Shown here: piece by piece, positions 35,800 to 44,454 of the stretch
How the letters are laid out: every line of letters starts with the position of its first letter
How positions within the stretch are numbered: position 1 is the first letter of the stretch
Assembly: GCA_944383765.1 (NCBI GenBank)
Contig: CALWQT010000003.1
Coordinates: 62,001 to 126,000, forward strand
Direction: 5' to 3'
DNA length: 64,000 bases
Source of the DNA: an uncultured Lachnospiraceae bacterium
Lineage (GTDB): Bacteria; Bacillota; Clostridia; Lachnospirales; Lachnospiraceae
Made by a program: the position numbers and the translations under genes
The notes under the pieces: model-generated
What the model saw: only the letters and a program-made list of their open reading frames with translations
The model's database searches: none
What the model was told of the DNA's origin: nothing

Positions 35800-36855
35800 A
35801 TGAAAAAAAGAATGGTAGCAGTAGCATTGAGTACGGTGATGGCTCTTGGCCTGGCAGCTTGTTCTTCTGAAACAGCAAGCACAGAGGCAGAGACTACAGC
35901 GGCAGCAACAGAGGCAGCAAAGGCTGAGGAAACAGAAGCAGCAACAGAGGCGGCAGCAGAAGCCAGCGGTGATGCAGAGTATGCCATCATTTTAAAGACT
36001 CAGGCTACAGACTTCTGGGTAAAGATGTGGAACGGAATTGAAGCAGAGGCTGATAAGCTGGGAGTTAAGGTTGACCTTTACGCAGCTCAGAGTGAGCAGG
36101 ATCTGGAAGGCCAGCTGGCTATCGTTGAGAGCGCGATTGAAAAAGGATATAAGGGAATTGGTGTTGCACCTCTTTCTTCTGTAAACGTACTTCCTGCTAT
36201 TGCATCTGCAACAGAGAAAGGAATCACAGTAGTAAACGTTGATGCAAAGTTTGACGCAGAGCAGCTTGCCAGCCTTGGCGGAACCTGTGTAGCGTTTGTA
36301 TCTACCGATAACGTAGCGGTAGGAAATAAAGGTGGAAGCTACATTGCTGAGAGACTGCAGGCAGGCGATCAGGTTGCTATCATCCAGGGTAAATCCGGAG
36401 ACCAGTCTTCTGAGGACAGAACCAATGGTGCAACACAGGCATTTGAAGATGCAGGTCTGGAAATCGTAGGAAGCCAGTCTGCTGACTGGGATCGTCAGAC
36501 CGCTATGGACGTTGTATCTACCTTTATTCAGCAGTATCCGGAGCTGAAAGCAGTTTACTGCTGTAACGATGGTATGGCTATGGGTGCTGTACAGGCCGTT
36601 ATCAATGCTGACAAGTTAGGCGAAATCATGGTTGTAGGTACTGATGGAGATGCTGAGGCTGTTCAGTCTATCGCAGACGGACAGATGACAGCAACTGTTG
36701 CACAGGATCCGGCTCAGATCGGCGCTACCAGCCTGGATCTTCTGGTTGAAGCTGTTGAGGCAGGAAATAAAGGTGAAGTTGGCGTATTCCCGGAGACAAC
36801 ACCGGTTGAATCCGTTATGATCGACGCTGAAAATGCAGCTGAGTTTCTTCAGTAA
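35800..36855 (+). CDS. alsB: D-allose-type ABC transporter substrate-binding lipoprotein
   Basis: A 351-residue lipoprotein: lipobox GLAAC|S near residue 21, a long Ala/Glu/Thr linker (about 25-57), then a type I sugar-binding domain (AEYAIILKTQATDFWVKMWNG; VVGTDGDAEAV; ATVAQDPAQIG). This closely resembles the AlsB/RbsB class. AAAGGAGAGG precedes the ATG. Codon choice looks more biased than in the neighbours (many GCA/GCT, GTT, CAG), as expected of a highly expressed protein, and hairpins flank the gene on both sides. Confidence 0.87.
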   Translation: MKKRMVAVALSTVMALGLAACSSETASTEAETTAAATEAAKAEETEAATEAAAEASGDAEYAIILKTQATDFWVKMWNGIEAEADKLGVKVDLYAAQSEQDLEGQLAIVESAIEKGYKGIGVAPLSSVNVLPAIASATEKGITVVNVDAKFDAEQLASLGGTCVAFVSTDNVAVGNKGGSYIAERLQAGDQVAIIQGKSGDQSSEDRTNGATQAFEDAGLEIVGSQSADWDRQTAMDVVSTFIQQYPELKAVYCCNDGMAMGAVQAVINADKLGEIMVVGTDGDAEAVQSIADGQMTATVAQDPAQIGATSLDLLVEAVEAGNKGEVGVFPETTPVESVMIDAENAAEFLQ

Positions 36856-36923
36856 TTATAAGAAGAACGCTTGACAGAAGAAAACAAAAGAAGTAGCATA
36901 AAAAAGATAACATATCATTTGGA

Positions 36924-36960
36924 GCTTAAGTCAGTGTAATGTTCTTATACTGACTTAAGC
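36924..36960 (+). other. Intercistronic hairpin after alsB
   Basis: GCTTAAGTCAGT and ACTGACTTAAGC form a perfect 12-bp stem, without a following T-run. It probably protects the 3' end of the alsB message or lowers read-through into rpiB. Confidence 0.75.
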
Positions 36961-36999
36961 ACTTTATAAGGCTGATTGGAAAGAAATGAGGTAAACAGT

Positions 37000-37464
37000 A
37001 TGAAAGTCGGATTCGGTTGTGATCATGTGGCTATTGAACTGAAAAATATTCTGATGGAGCATTTAAAAGAAAAGGGATATGAATGTGTGGATTATGGTGC
37101 ATTTGACCCGAATGTCAAGGTGAATTATCCTGAGCCCGGCTTAAAAGTTGCTGAGGCTTTGATGAGAGGCGAGATTGAGAAGGGTGTGCTGATCTGTGGA
37201 ACCGGAATCGGAATTTCACTGGCAGCCAATAAAGTTCCCGGAATCCGGGCGGCAGTGTGCAGCGAACCCTATTCTGCAAAACTTACAGTGGAACATAATA
37301 ATGCCAATATCATTGCAATGGGTGCAAGGGTAGTGGGACCGGAATTGGCAAAAATGATCGTTGATGAATTCTTTGGGGCAGAGTTCCAGGGAGGACGCCA
37401 TGCCACAAGAGTTGAGATGATTTCTGATATAGAGAAAAAATACGGAGCAGTTTGGCATGAATAA
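37000..37464 (+). CDS. rpiB: RpiB/AlsI-type sugar-phosphate isomerase
   Basis: A 154-residue RpiB-family isomerase with active-site Cys66 in LICGTGIG, His99 in VEHNNAN, and the phosphate-binding GGRHATR near residue 132. The family interconverts ribose-5-P and ribulose-5-P, and in E. coli also allose-6-P and allulose-6-P. In this operon, before alsE and alsK homologues, allose-6-P isomerase is the likely role. The ATG at 37000 follows GAGGT; it overlaps the next gene by 8 bases. Confidence 0.87.
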   Translation: MKVGFGCDHVAIELKNILMEHLKEKGYECVDYGAFDPNVKVNYPEPGLKVAEALMRGEIEKGVLICGTGIGISLAANKVPGIRAAVCSEPYSAKLTVEHNNANIIAMGARVVGPELAKMIVDEFFGAEFQGGRHATRVEMISDIEKKYGAVWHE

Positions 37465-38404
37465 ATACCTGGGTATTGAAATAGGAGGAACAAAACAGCA
37501 GATTGGAATAGGAACAGAGAAGGGAGAAATTCTGTACAGTGAATCTGTAAAACTGCAGTACCGGGAAGGCGCTGCTGATATACTGGAATGGATTCAGGAC
37601 AGAACCTGGAAACTTCTTGAAAATTATCCGGATATCTGCAGGATAGGAGTAGGGTTTGGCGGCCCTTTGGAGAGTGCCACCGGCCGTATCCTTTGTTCTC
37701 TCCAGGTACCGGGTTGGAAAGATTTCCGGCTGAAAAACTGGTTTGAAGAGAAGTTCCATATGGATACCTGTGTAGTCAATGACACAGTGGCAGGCGGTTT
37801 AGCAGAACTGAAGTGTGGAGCCGGAGCCGGTTCGGACCATTTGTTTTATACCAATATTGGTACGGGAATTGGCGGCGGATTATTTATCCATGGAAAGTAT
37901 TATGATGGCGTAGGATTCGGAGCTTCGTACCTGGGAAATTCCCTGATTCCGGATTGGACAGTTTCAGAGAGCGGAAAAGCAATAAGACTGGAATTGATCT
38001 GTTCCGGCAGAAGCATCGAGGAACGTCTGAACCGCCCAGGCTATCTTCCGGAACATACCTTTTTGGGAGATAGATGGAAAGAAATGGGCAGAGTATCCTG
38101 TGCGGATCTGGGAGATGGTGTAAGAGCAGGAGATCAGTTCTGCATGGAAGAACTGGACCGGACTGCCGAAAGCTTTTCCATAGGTCTTGCCAATGTATTA
38201 GCCCTGGCAGCCCCCAATTGCATTGTAGTTGGCGGAGGAGTGGCCAAAATGGGAGACATTTTGTTTGAACGTCTGGAGAAATTTACAGACAGATATGCAT
38301 TTGTGGCAAACCAGGGACAATATGAGATCCGGCCAAGTAAGTTAATGGATCAGGCTGTTTTGGTAGGAGCAGTTCTGGCTGCAGCTGGAGAACTGAATGT
38401 TTGA
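37457..38404 (+). CDS. Atypical ROK family protein without the zinc motif
   Basis: A 315-residue ROK-fold protein. The ATP-binding start GIEIGGTKQQIGIG, the catalytic-type Asp109 in VVNDTVAGG, and the phosphate loop TNIGTGIGGGL are present. The region that normally reads E-x-G-H reads SYLGNSLIPDW (Tyr158 for Glu, Asn161 for His), and the CxCGxxGCxE zinc site is missing. The sugar-binding Glu and a zinc ligand are therefore absent. It may use a different substrate or act as a regulator or sensor. It overlaps rpiB by 8 bases, and is clearly distinct from the AlsK-type kinase at 39104. Confidence 0.8.
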   Translation: MNKYLGIEIGGTKQQIGIGTEKGEILYSESVKLQYREGAADILEWIQDRTWKLLENYPDICRIGVGFGGPLESATGRILCSLQVPGWKDFRLKNWFEEKFHMDTCVVNDTVAGGLAELKCGAGAGSDHLFYTNIGTGIGGGLFIHGKYYDGVGFGASYLGNSLIPDWTVSESGKAIRLELICSGRSIEERLNRPGYLPEHTFLGDRWKEMGRVSCADLGDGVRAGDQFCMEELDRTAESFSIGLANVLALAAPNCIVVGGGVAKMGDILFERLEKFTDRYAFVANQGQYEIRPSKLMDQAVLVGAVLAAAGELNV

Positions 38405-38418
38405 AAAGGAGAAACGAT

Positions 38419-39102
38419 ATGAAAGCTGAATTTGCACCTTCATTGATGTGCATGGATTTTCTTAACATTAAAGAACAGATGAATATTTTAAACAATAGGA
38501 TTGATATGTACCATTGTGATATTATGGACGGGCATTTCTGCAAAAATATCACCTTGTCACCGGATCTGATCCGTACATTTGGTACATTGACAGAACTTCC
38601 TATGGACGTTCATCTGATGACGACCAATCCTACAGACTGGATTGAACTGGTGGCAAAAGCAGGGGCTACTTACATATCTCCTCATGCGGAGACCATCAAT
38701 ACAGATGCCTTCCGGGTGATGAACCTGATAGAATCTTTAGGGTGTAAAAAAGGAGTGGTATTAAATCCTGCCACACCTTTGGATTATATCCGCCATTATC
38801 TGAACCGGATTGATATGCTTACCATTATGACAGTAGATGTTGGGTTTGCAGGTCAGCCATTTATTGCTGAAATGCTGGATAAGATCAGAGAGGCAAAAGA
38901 ACTGAGAGAGAAATACGGGTATCATTACAAGATACAGATTGATGGTTCCTGTAATATAAAAACCTTCAAGCGGCTGCGGGAAGCAGGGGCTGATGTGTTC
39001 GTTGTAGGCTCTTCAGGCTTGTTCCATAACGATCCTGACTTAAACAGAGCCTGTGACATTTTGTTTGAAAATTTTGAAAAAGAGACAGGCGAGGCCAGAT
39101 AA
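38419..39102 (+). CDS. alsE: D-allulose-6-phosphate 3-epimerase
   Basis: A 227-residue TIM-barrel epimerase of the ribulose-phosphate 3-epimerase superfamily. It closely follows E. coli AlsE: FAPSLMCMDFLNIKEQM, YHCDIMDGHF, LTLSPDLI-like segment, MTVDVGFAGQPFI, IQIDGSCN and GSSGLF. These distinguish it from housekeeping Rpe. It converts allulose-6-P to fructose-6-P. The ATG at 38419 follows AAAGGAG; it lies 14 bases after the ROK gene. Confidence 0.93.
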   Translation: MKAEFAPSLMCMDFLNIKEQMNILNNRIDMYHCDIMDGHFCKNITLSPDLIRTFGTLTELPMDVHLMTTNPTDWIELVAKAGATYISPHAETINTDAFRVMNLIESLGCKKGVVLNPATPLDYIRHYLNRIDMLTIMTVDVGFAGQPFIAEMLDKIREAKELREKYGYHYKIQIDGSCNIKTFKRLREAGADVFVVGSSGLFHNDPDLNRACDILFENFEKETGEAR

Positions 39103-39103
39103 T

Positions 39104-40006
39104 ATGGGTTATATATTGGGAATAGACGTGGGCGGAACAAATACCAGGCTGGGACTTGTATCAGAACAGGGAGAACTGGTGGAGTTTGTCCGTGAGGCTA
39201 CAAAGCAATACAATATAGAGGGACAGGCATTGCCGTTGTTTCTGGATGTAGTAAAAAGGTATCTGCAGAATCATGGAGAAGGCAGGACCATCGATGCAAT
39301 TTCCGTAGGATTTCCTTCTACTATTGACAAGGAACGAAAAGTAGTGATCGGAACTCCAAACATAGCAGGCTTGAATAATATTCCTGTGGTGGAGACTTTT
39401 GAGAAGGAATTTGGTATACCGGTATTTTTGGAACGGGATACCTGCCTGATCCTGATCAATGATATGGAAAAGAACCATATTCCGCCTTCCGGGGTTACCA
39501 TTGGGATTTATTATGGTACGGGTATCGGAAATGCGATTTCTATTGACGGTAAGATTTTTACAGGAAAACATGGGGTCAGTGCGGAATTAGGTCATATTCC
39601 CATGAGAGGAGTTCATGGGCGGTGCGGATGCGGCAACGAATCCTGTGCGGAAGTGGTGGCTTGCGGCAGAGCACTGGAACATATTATGGAGAAACATTTT
39701 CCCAATGAGGATATCAGTTATATATTCTCAGAGCACGGGGATTCTGAGATCATTCTCCAGTTTATCGATGATCTGGCTATTGCAGCAGCTACAGAAATCA
39801 ATATTCTGGATCCGGATCATATCATTATTGGAGGAGGCCTTCCGAATATGGAAGGATTTCCAAGACATGAATTGGAAGCCCGCATCCACAAGTATGCCAG
39901 AAAACCTCTCCCGGATGAGGACCTGGAGTTTATTTATTCAAAAGAAGGTCAGGAAAGCGGCGTGATGGGAGCAGCGATCCATGCCAGACACCAGCTTAAA
40001 AAATAA
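39104..40006 (+). CDS. alsK: D-allose kinase (ROK family, AlsK-like)
   Basis: A 300-residue ROK kinase: GIDVGGTNTRLGLV, catalytic FLERDTCLIL, GTGIGNA, SAELGHIPMRG (the E-x-G-H motif intact) and the zinc motif CGCGNESCAE. Several segments resemble E. coli AlsK, such as SVGFPSTIDKERKVVIGTPN and KYARKPLPDEDLEF. It phosphorylates allose to allose-6-P for RpiB and AlsE. It starts 2 bases after alsE, with a weak GGCGAGG site, and ends the operon before the terminator at 40045. Confidence 0.87.
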   Translation: MGYILGIDVGGTNTRLGLVSEQGELVEFVREATKQYNIEGQALPLFLDVVKRYLQNHGEGRTIDAISVGFPSTIDKERKVVIGTPNIAGLNNIPVVETFEKEFGIPVFLERDTCLILINDMEKNHIPPSGVTIGIYYGTGIGNAISIDGKIFTGKHGVSAELGHIPMRGVHGRCGCGNESCAEVVACGRALEHIMEKHFPNEDISYIFSEHGDSEIILQFIDDLAIAAATEINILDPDHIIIGGGLPNMEGFPRHELEARIHKYARKPLPDEDLEFIYSKEGQESGVMGAAIHARHQLKK

Positions 40007-40044
40007 GAAGGAACTGGCTTCAGACGGTGTACGGAAAAGCAGAT

Positions 40045-40086
40045 AAAAAATAACCGGACGGTAATGAGCCGTCCGGTATTTTTTAT
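40045..40086. terminator. Bidirectional terminator after the allose operon
   Basis: ACCGGACGG and CCGTCCGGT form the stem; it is flanked by A6 on one side and T6 on the other, so it serves alsK and the convergent rubrerythrin gene. Confidence 0.92.
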
Positions 40087-40098
40087 CTGTATCAATGA

Positions 40099-40635
40099 TT
40101 AATAATTTTCTACTTTTCTTTCAAAATAAGCCTTTGGATGATTGCAGCATGGGCAAACTTCAGGAGCCTCAGGTCCCTCATGGATATAGCCGCAGTTACG
40201 GCATTTCCAGCCTAAAGGAGCATCATCACGGAAGGTCTTGTCGTTGCGATAGCTTTCCAGAAGCTTGCGATAGCGTCTTTCATGAGCGGCTTCTACTTTA
40301 GCTACTAATTCAAATTTAACAGCCAGCTCTTCAAAGCCTTCTTCTCTTGCCTCTCTTGCCATGCGGGCATACATATCTGTCCACTCATAGTTTTCACCGG
40401 CAGCGGCATCTTCCAGGTTAGCATCTACATCTCCGATTCCATGGAATTCTTTAAACCACATTTTAGCGTGCTCTTTTTCCTGGTCAGCAGTCTCCTGATA
40501 CAGAGCAGCCAGCTGTTCATAACCTGCTTTCTTTGCAGCAGAAGCATAGTAGGTGTATTTGTTTCTTGCCTGGGACTCGCCAGCGAAGGCATCAAGCAGA
40601 TTCCGTTCAGTTTTTGTTCCTGCGTATTTAGACAT
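40099..40635 (-). CDS. rbr: Rubrerythrin
   Basis: A 178-residue peroxide reductase. The N-terminal ferritin-like four-helix bundle has the di-iron ligands in [31 protein letters not shown] and VEAAHERRY. The C-terminal rubredoxin domain has [12 protein letters not shown] and [11 protein letters not shown]. It reduces hydrogen peroxide in anaerobes. It lies downstream of a second, reversed-order rubrerythrin and a PerR-like gene on the same strand. Confidence 0.95.
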   Translation of the reverse strand: MSKYAGTKTERNLLDAFAGESQARNKYTYYASAAKKAGYEQLAALYQETADQEKEHAKMWFKEFHGIGDVDANLEDAAAGENYEWTDMYARMAREAREEGFEELAVKFELVAKVEAAHERRYRKLLESYRNDKTFRDDAPLGWKCRNCGYIHEGPEAPEVCPCCNHPKAYFERKVENY

Positions 40636-40714
40636 AATTACCCTCCTTATTATATAAAGAATTTGCTTTTAAAGGCAACCAACGAGGGCTGCCTTTTCAG
40701 TCTTGTGTTTATTT

Positions 40715-41257
40715 TTAGCCAAAGTATCTCTTCAGAAGACCTTCAAATGCCTTGCCATGTCTTGCCTCGTCACGAGCCATCTCATGAACTGTGTCATGGA
40801 TTGCATCAAGATTAAGAGCTTTTGCACGCTTAGCCAGATCAAATTTACCAGCAGTAGCGCCGTTCTCAGCGTCAACACGCATTTCCAGGTTCTTCTTGGT
40901 GCTGTCTGTTACAACTTCACCTAACAGTTCAGCAAATTTTGCTGCATGCTCAGCTTCCTCAAAAGCAGCTTTTTCCCAGTATAAGCCGATCTCCGGATAA
41001 CCTTCTCTATGAGCAACTCTTGCCATAGCCAGATACATACCAACTTCAGAGCACTCACCTTCAAAGTTAGCTCTCAGGTCAGCCATGATATCTTCCGGAG
41101 CACCCTGTGCAACGCCTACAACGTGCTCAGCAGCCCATGTCTTTTCACCTTCCTGTAATTTAAACTTATCTGCAGGTGCTTTACATACCGGACAGAACTC
41201 TGGAGCAGAATCTCCTTCATGAACATAACCACATACTGTACAAACCCATTTCTTCAT
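40715..41257 (-). CDS. Reverse rubrerythrin (N-terminal rubredoxin domain)
   Basis: A 180-residue protein with the domain order reversed relative to rbr. Rubredoxin comes first ([12 protein letters not shown] and FCPVCKAP, residues of about 3-45), then the di-iron domain ([47 protein letters not shown]). This is the Clostridium revRbr arrangement, an NADH-linked peroxide and oxygen reductase. A hairpin lies between it and rbr (about 40671-40697), weak as a terminator on the minus strand. Confidence 0.93.
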   Translation of the reverse strand: MKKWVCTVCGYVHEGDSAPEFCPVCKAPADKFKLQEGEKTWAAEHVVGVAQGAPEDIMADLRANFEGECSEVGMYLAMARVAHREGYPEIGLYWEKAAFEEAEHAAKFAELLGEVVTDSTKKNLEMRVDAENGATAGKFDLAKRAKALNLDAIHDTVHEMARDEARHGKAFEGLLKRYFG

Positions 41258-41307
41258 ACTTCTAATCTCCTTTTATAAATAATTTCTTTGTAACCTTAAG
41301 TAATAAT

Positions 41308-41335
41308 AGTAACAATTACTGATATTAAATTATCA
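41308..41335. promoter_or_regulatory. Overlapping inverted repeats upstream of reverse rubrerythrin
   Basis: AGTAACAATTACT (41308-41320) and TGATATTAAATTATCA (41320-41335) share a base. They are A/T-rich palindromes in the promoter region and candidate PerR sites, although neither is a close match to the B. subtilis consensus. Confidence 0.45.
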
Positions 41336-41373
41336 CAAATTAATAACTTTGTCAAGCGTTGTTTATAAATTTT

Positions 41374-41766
41374 TTAAGAAGTTTTTCTAAGGCAATCACC
41401 GCATACGCCATAAAAATAAGTAATATGGGAATCGATGGTTCCATCCACATATTGCTGAGCCATCTGATTGATTTTTTCGGAATCACTCAGTGGAAGATCT
41501 TTGATGCAGCCGCATTCTCTGCAAATAAAGTGGTGGTGGGGGCTGGTATCCCCGTCAAAATGATCAGCACCGTCTCCGCAACGCAGTTTTTGTATCTCTC
41601 CTAATTCTACCAGTAAATTCAGATTCCGGTAAACGGTTCCCAAACTGATATTTGGATATTCTTCCCGGATAGAAGCATATATGGCATCTGCTGTTGGATG
41701 GTCTTTCCTGGACATCAGGCAGGATTTGATGCTTTCCCTTTGACGGCTGTATTTTAACTGTTTCAT
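41374..41766 (-). CDS. perR: Fur family regulator, probably PerR
   Basis: A 130-residue Fur-family protein: HTH HPTADAIYASIREEYPNISLGTVYRNLNLL, the regulatory-metal region DHFDGDTSPHHHFIC, and structural-zinc pairs CRECG and CGDC. The HFDGD...HHH region resembles PerR. It is encoded 116 bases upstream of two rubrerythrins on the same strand, which supports a peroxide-responsive repressor. GGAGGG precedes the ATG; a (TAA)n A/T-rich run lies just upstream of the ribosome site. Confidence 0.85.
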   Translation of the reverse strand: MKQLKYSRQRESIKSCLMSRKDHPTADAIYASIREEYPNISLGTVYRNLNLLVELGEIQKLRCGDGADHFDGDTSPHHHFICRECGCIKDLPLSDSEKINQMAQQYVDGTIDSHITYFYGVCGDCLRKTS

Positions 41767-41844
41767 GTGGCCCTCCTCTCTGTTTAATAATAATAATAAT
41801 TATCGTTAATATAATATAACAAATAAATACATCTGTCAATAAGG

Positions 41845-42783
41845 TCAAATCATTTCTTTTACAATATTTATGAATTCTTTGGTTGCCTGAGACATATAAT
41901 GCCCTTTGTGATACCCAATTGCCAGAGTGCCATGAGTCATAGGATTTTTCAGGGAATATAAATGAAGGGAATGGGCGGATTTCCTGCCATGAGGAAGTTC
42001 CCGGCTGCCCTCGGCAAACATTTTCGGATAAAAAGTAATCCCCATTCCCCGGGCGGATAGCGCCATGACGGTTTCAATATTTTCCAGTTCCAAAGCAATG
42101 GAAGGTGTGATCTGGGCCTCCTGAAACAGTTCATCTGCTATGGTGCGGACCCGGTTCCCTTCTCTCAGAAGAAGAAACGGGCAGTCTTTTAATATGGAAA
42201 GGTCGGCGCATTCTTCCAGCTGCCGGCTGATGGAAGATGCCTGTTCCCCAAAGACTTTTATCAGAAGTTCATCTGGGACTACCAGCAGGACTTCTTCTTC
42301 ACAAATTGGTACGGTATCAATGTTTTCAACTTTAAATGGAAGCATTCCTATGACCAGATCCACTTCTCCGTGAAGAAGAGCAGTGTCCAATTCGGATGAA
42401 TTGCCTTCCAGAATTTTCAAGTCAATGTTAGGAAAACGTTCCCGGTAAGCAGGAAGGACATGGGGAAGGATCACTCTTCCTCTTGTATGAGACAGCCCGA
42501 TAGAAAGCTGACCCAGTGTAAAATCTTTGATATCCGCCAATTCATGATAGGTCTCGTCTTTGTAAGCCAGCAGAGCCCGGGCACGTACCAGGAGTCTCTG
42601 CCCTGCATAGGTCAGAGTCAGAGGTGTGGTCCGGTTAAATAAAGTAACACCAAATTCCTGCTCCATGTGAGCAATATGGTTGCTTAAAGACTGTTGTGAT
42701 ATGAACAGCCGCTTGGCTGCTTTCGTAAAATTGAGTTCTTCCGCAGCAGCGATAAAATACTCTAAATTAAGAAAATTGATCAT
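41845..42783 (-). CDS. LysR family transcriptional regulator
   Basis: A 312-residue LysR regulator: HTH LEYFIAAAEELNFTKAAKRLFISQQSLSNHI at the N-terminus and a type II periplasmic-binding-like effector domain (about 90-300). The ATG at 42781-42783 is 8 bases after AAGGTGAG; a GTG at 42790-42792 overlapping the preceding stop is the alternative. It follows the PHP phosphatase gene with almost no gap, so they are co-transcribed. Its target and effector cannot be told from sequence; LysR genes usually regulate a divergent neighbour, but here there is none. Confidence 0.88.
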   Translation of the reverse strand: MINFLNLEYFIAAAEELNFTKAAKRLFISQQSLSNHIAHMEQEFGVTLFNRTTPLTLTYAGQRLLVRARALLAYKDETYHELADIKDFTLGQLSIGLSHTRGRVILPHVLPAYRERFPNIDLKILEGNSSELDTALLHGEVDLVIGMLPFKVENIDTVPICEEEVLLVVPDELLIKVFGEQASSISRQLEECADLSILKDCPFLLLREGNRVRTIADELFQEAQITPSIALELENIETVMALSARGMGITFYPKMFAEGSRELPHGRKSAHSLHLYSLKNPMTHGTLAIGYHKGHYMSQATKEFINIVKEMI

Positions 42784-42788
42784 ACCGG

Positions 42789-43550
42789 TCACTCACCTTT
42801 GCAGCAGGAATCGCCAGCAGGCTCCCCAAACATATCGTTCAGAACAGGAATATAGGGTTTTAGTTTCTCCACAGAAGTATTGACGATCAGTTCTTCTGGA
42901 AAGTCAAGAGATTCCAGAAGTTCCCAGGCGTACCTGTGATTAGCTACATCCGTTTCAAAATGGGCATCACTGGACAGGACAATGGGAATCTGATAATCCC
43001 GGCAGTAGTTTAACAGGATACCATAATTTTCCCTGGCACCTGCTCTGGCAGAACCTGGAGTCAGGGAAGTATTGTTTACTTCCACCAGTTTGTGGTGTTC
43101 TTTAGCTGCTTTGGCGAAAACCTGATAATCTATGGGGAAGCGGCTGTCATCAGGGTGACCGATAATGGTCACATAAGGATTTTCCATGACTTTTACATAG
43201 GCCCGGGTATTTTCTTCCTTCGTTCCCGGAGACAAACATGGAATATGAAGGCTGGCAATGGTATAATCCAGCCGCTTCAATGTGGAAACAGGAAGGTCCA
43301 CATTTCCATCGAAATCCAGAATATTTAGTTCAGAGCCCATGATAACGTGAACGCCATGAATGTTCCTGGGAATGACCTTAAAGTTGATAAAATGAAAATT
43401 GTGGGTACTTCCAGGCATTGTGGGTGCGTGATCAGAGCAGCCATATAAAGTCAGCCCTTTGGCTGAAGCGGCTCTTATCATCTCGGACAGGGTGCTGTAT
43501 GCGTGTCCGCTGGCGATGGTATGCGTGTGTAAGTCTAAGATATCGTTCAT
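42789..43550 (-). CDS. PHP domain phosphatase (YcdX-like)
   Basis: A 253-residue PHP-superfamily hydrolase. Metal-binding motifs: LDLHTHTIASGHAYSTL, YGCSDHAPTMPG, GSELNILD, SLHIPC, GHPDDSRF, and SSDAHFETD near the end. This is the layout of the YcdX group, trinuclear-metal phosphatases of unknown physiological substrate. It ends in a Cys-rich tail (DSCCKGE) that is not part of the domain. It is divergent from the S1-domain gene at 43682. Confidence 0.88.
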   Translation of the reverse strand: MNDILDLHTHTIASGHAYSTLSEMIRAASAKGLTLYGCSDHAPTMPGSTHNFHFINFKVIPRNIHGVHVIMGSELNILDFDGNVDLPVSTLKRLDYTIASLHIPCLSPGTKEENTRAYVKVMENPYVTIIGHPDDSRFPIDYQVFAKAAKEHHKLVEVNNTSLTPGSARAGARENYGILLNYCRDYQIPIVLSSDAHFETDVANHRYAWELLESLDFPEELIVNTSVEKLKPYIPVLNDMFGEPAGDSCCKGE

Positions 43551-43681
43551 AATGGGCCCCTTTCCAGTATCAGTTCCTTTCTTTCAATATAGCATATTTT
43601 TTCGCTGAAAACTATAGCAAAATTGGGTAGAATATGATAAATTTAAGTATTAGAAAGTATTGAACGAAAGGGAGAAGCATT

Positions 43682-44419
43682 ATGAGTGAAGAGTTAAAAA
43701 ACGATGTAACGGAAACCATGGCTGATTATGCGGCCGAATTGGAAGAGTCCTATAAAGCTCTGGACGGAAACGCTCAGACATACGAAACAGAAGAAGATCC
43801 TGATGCTGAAAAATGGCAGAACTTTGCCCAGATGATGGAAGATAAGACAGTTATCAAGGTAAAAGTGAAAGAGGCAGTAAAAGGCGGGCTGGTTACTTTT
43901 GTAGATGAGGTAAGGGCATTTATCCCGGCTTCCCAGATTTCCACCCATTATATCGAGAAACTGGATGACATGGTGGGGCAGCATCTGGATGTGGTTGTCA
44001 TTACGGCAGATCTGGAGAAAAAGAGACTGGTATTGTCCGGACGTGAAGTGGAAAAAGCAAAGAGGGAAGAAGAGAAGCAGCAGAAGATGGCTCAGTATCA
44101 TGTGGGGGACATTGTGACCGGAAAAGTGGAAAGCCTTCAGACATATGGTGCGTTTGTGGACCTGGGAGAAGGAGTATCCGGACTGGTTCACATTTCTCAG
44201 ATCAGCACACAGAGAATCAAACATCCGGGTGCAGTGCTGAAAGAGGGACAGGAAGTAAAGGCAAAAGTCATTTCCACAGATAATGGCAAAATCGGCCTGA
44301 GCATCAGAGCTCTTATGGCAGAGCAGACACAGAAGGAAGAACATGAAGTATTCGACTATAAAGAGACTGGAACGATCACCACAGGCTTAGGTGCTTTGCT
44401 GAAGGACCTGAAGCTGTAA
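43682..44419 (+). CDS. S1 RNA-binding domain protein (two S1 domains)
   Basis: A 245-residue protein with an acidic N-terminus (1-55) and two S1 domains: an incomplete one at about 58-122 (KGGLVTFVDEVRAFIPASQIS) and a canonical one at about 143-212 (VGDIVTGKVESLQTYGAFVDLGEGVSGLVHISQIS). It resembles short versions of ribosomal protein S1 found in Clostridia. It probably binds mRNA. It is 35 bases upstream of a small alarmone synthetase gene and may be co-transcribed. GGGAGAAGC precedes the ATG. Confidence 0.85.
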   Translation: MSEELKNDVTETMADYAAELEESYKALDGNAQTYETEEDPDAEKWQNFAQMMEDKTVIKVKVKEAVKGGLVTFVDEVRAFIPASQISTHYIEKLDDMVGQHLDVVVITADLEKKRLVLSGREVEKAKREEEKQQKMAQYHVGDIVTGKVESLQTYGAFVDLGEGVSGLVHISQISTQRIKHPGAVLKEGQEVKAKVISTDNGKIGLSIRALMAEQTQKEEHEVFDYKETGTITTGLGALLKDLKL

Positions 44420-44454
44420 AGACGGAAATTGAGGCGTAGAGAGGGGGAGGACGA

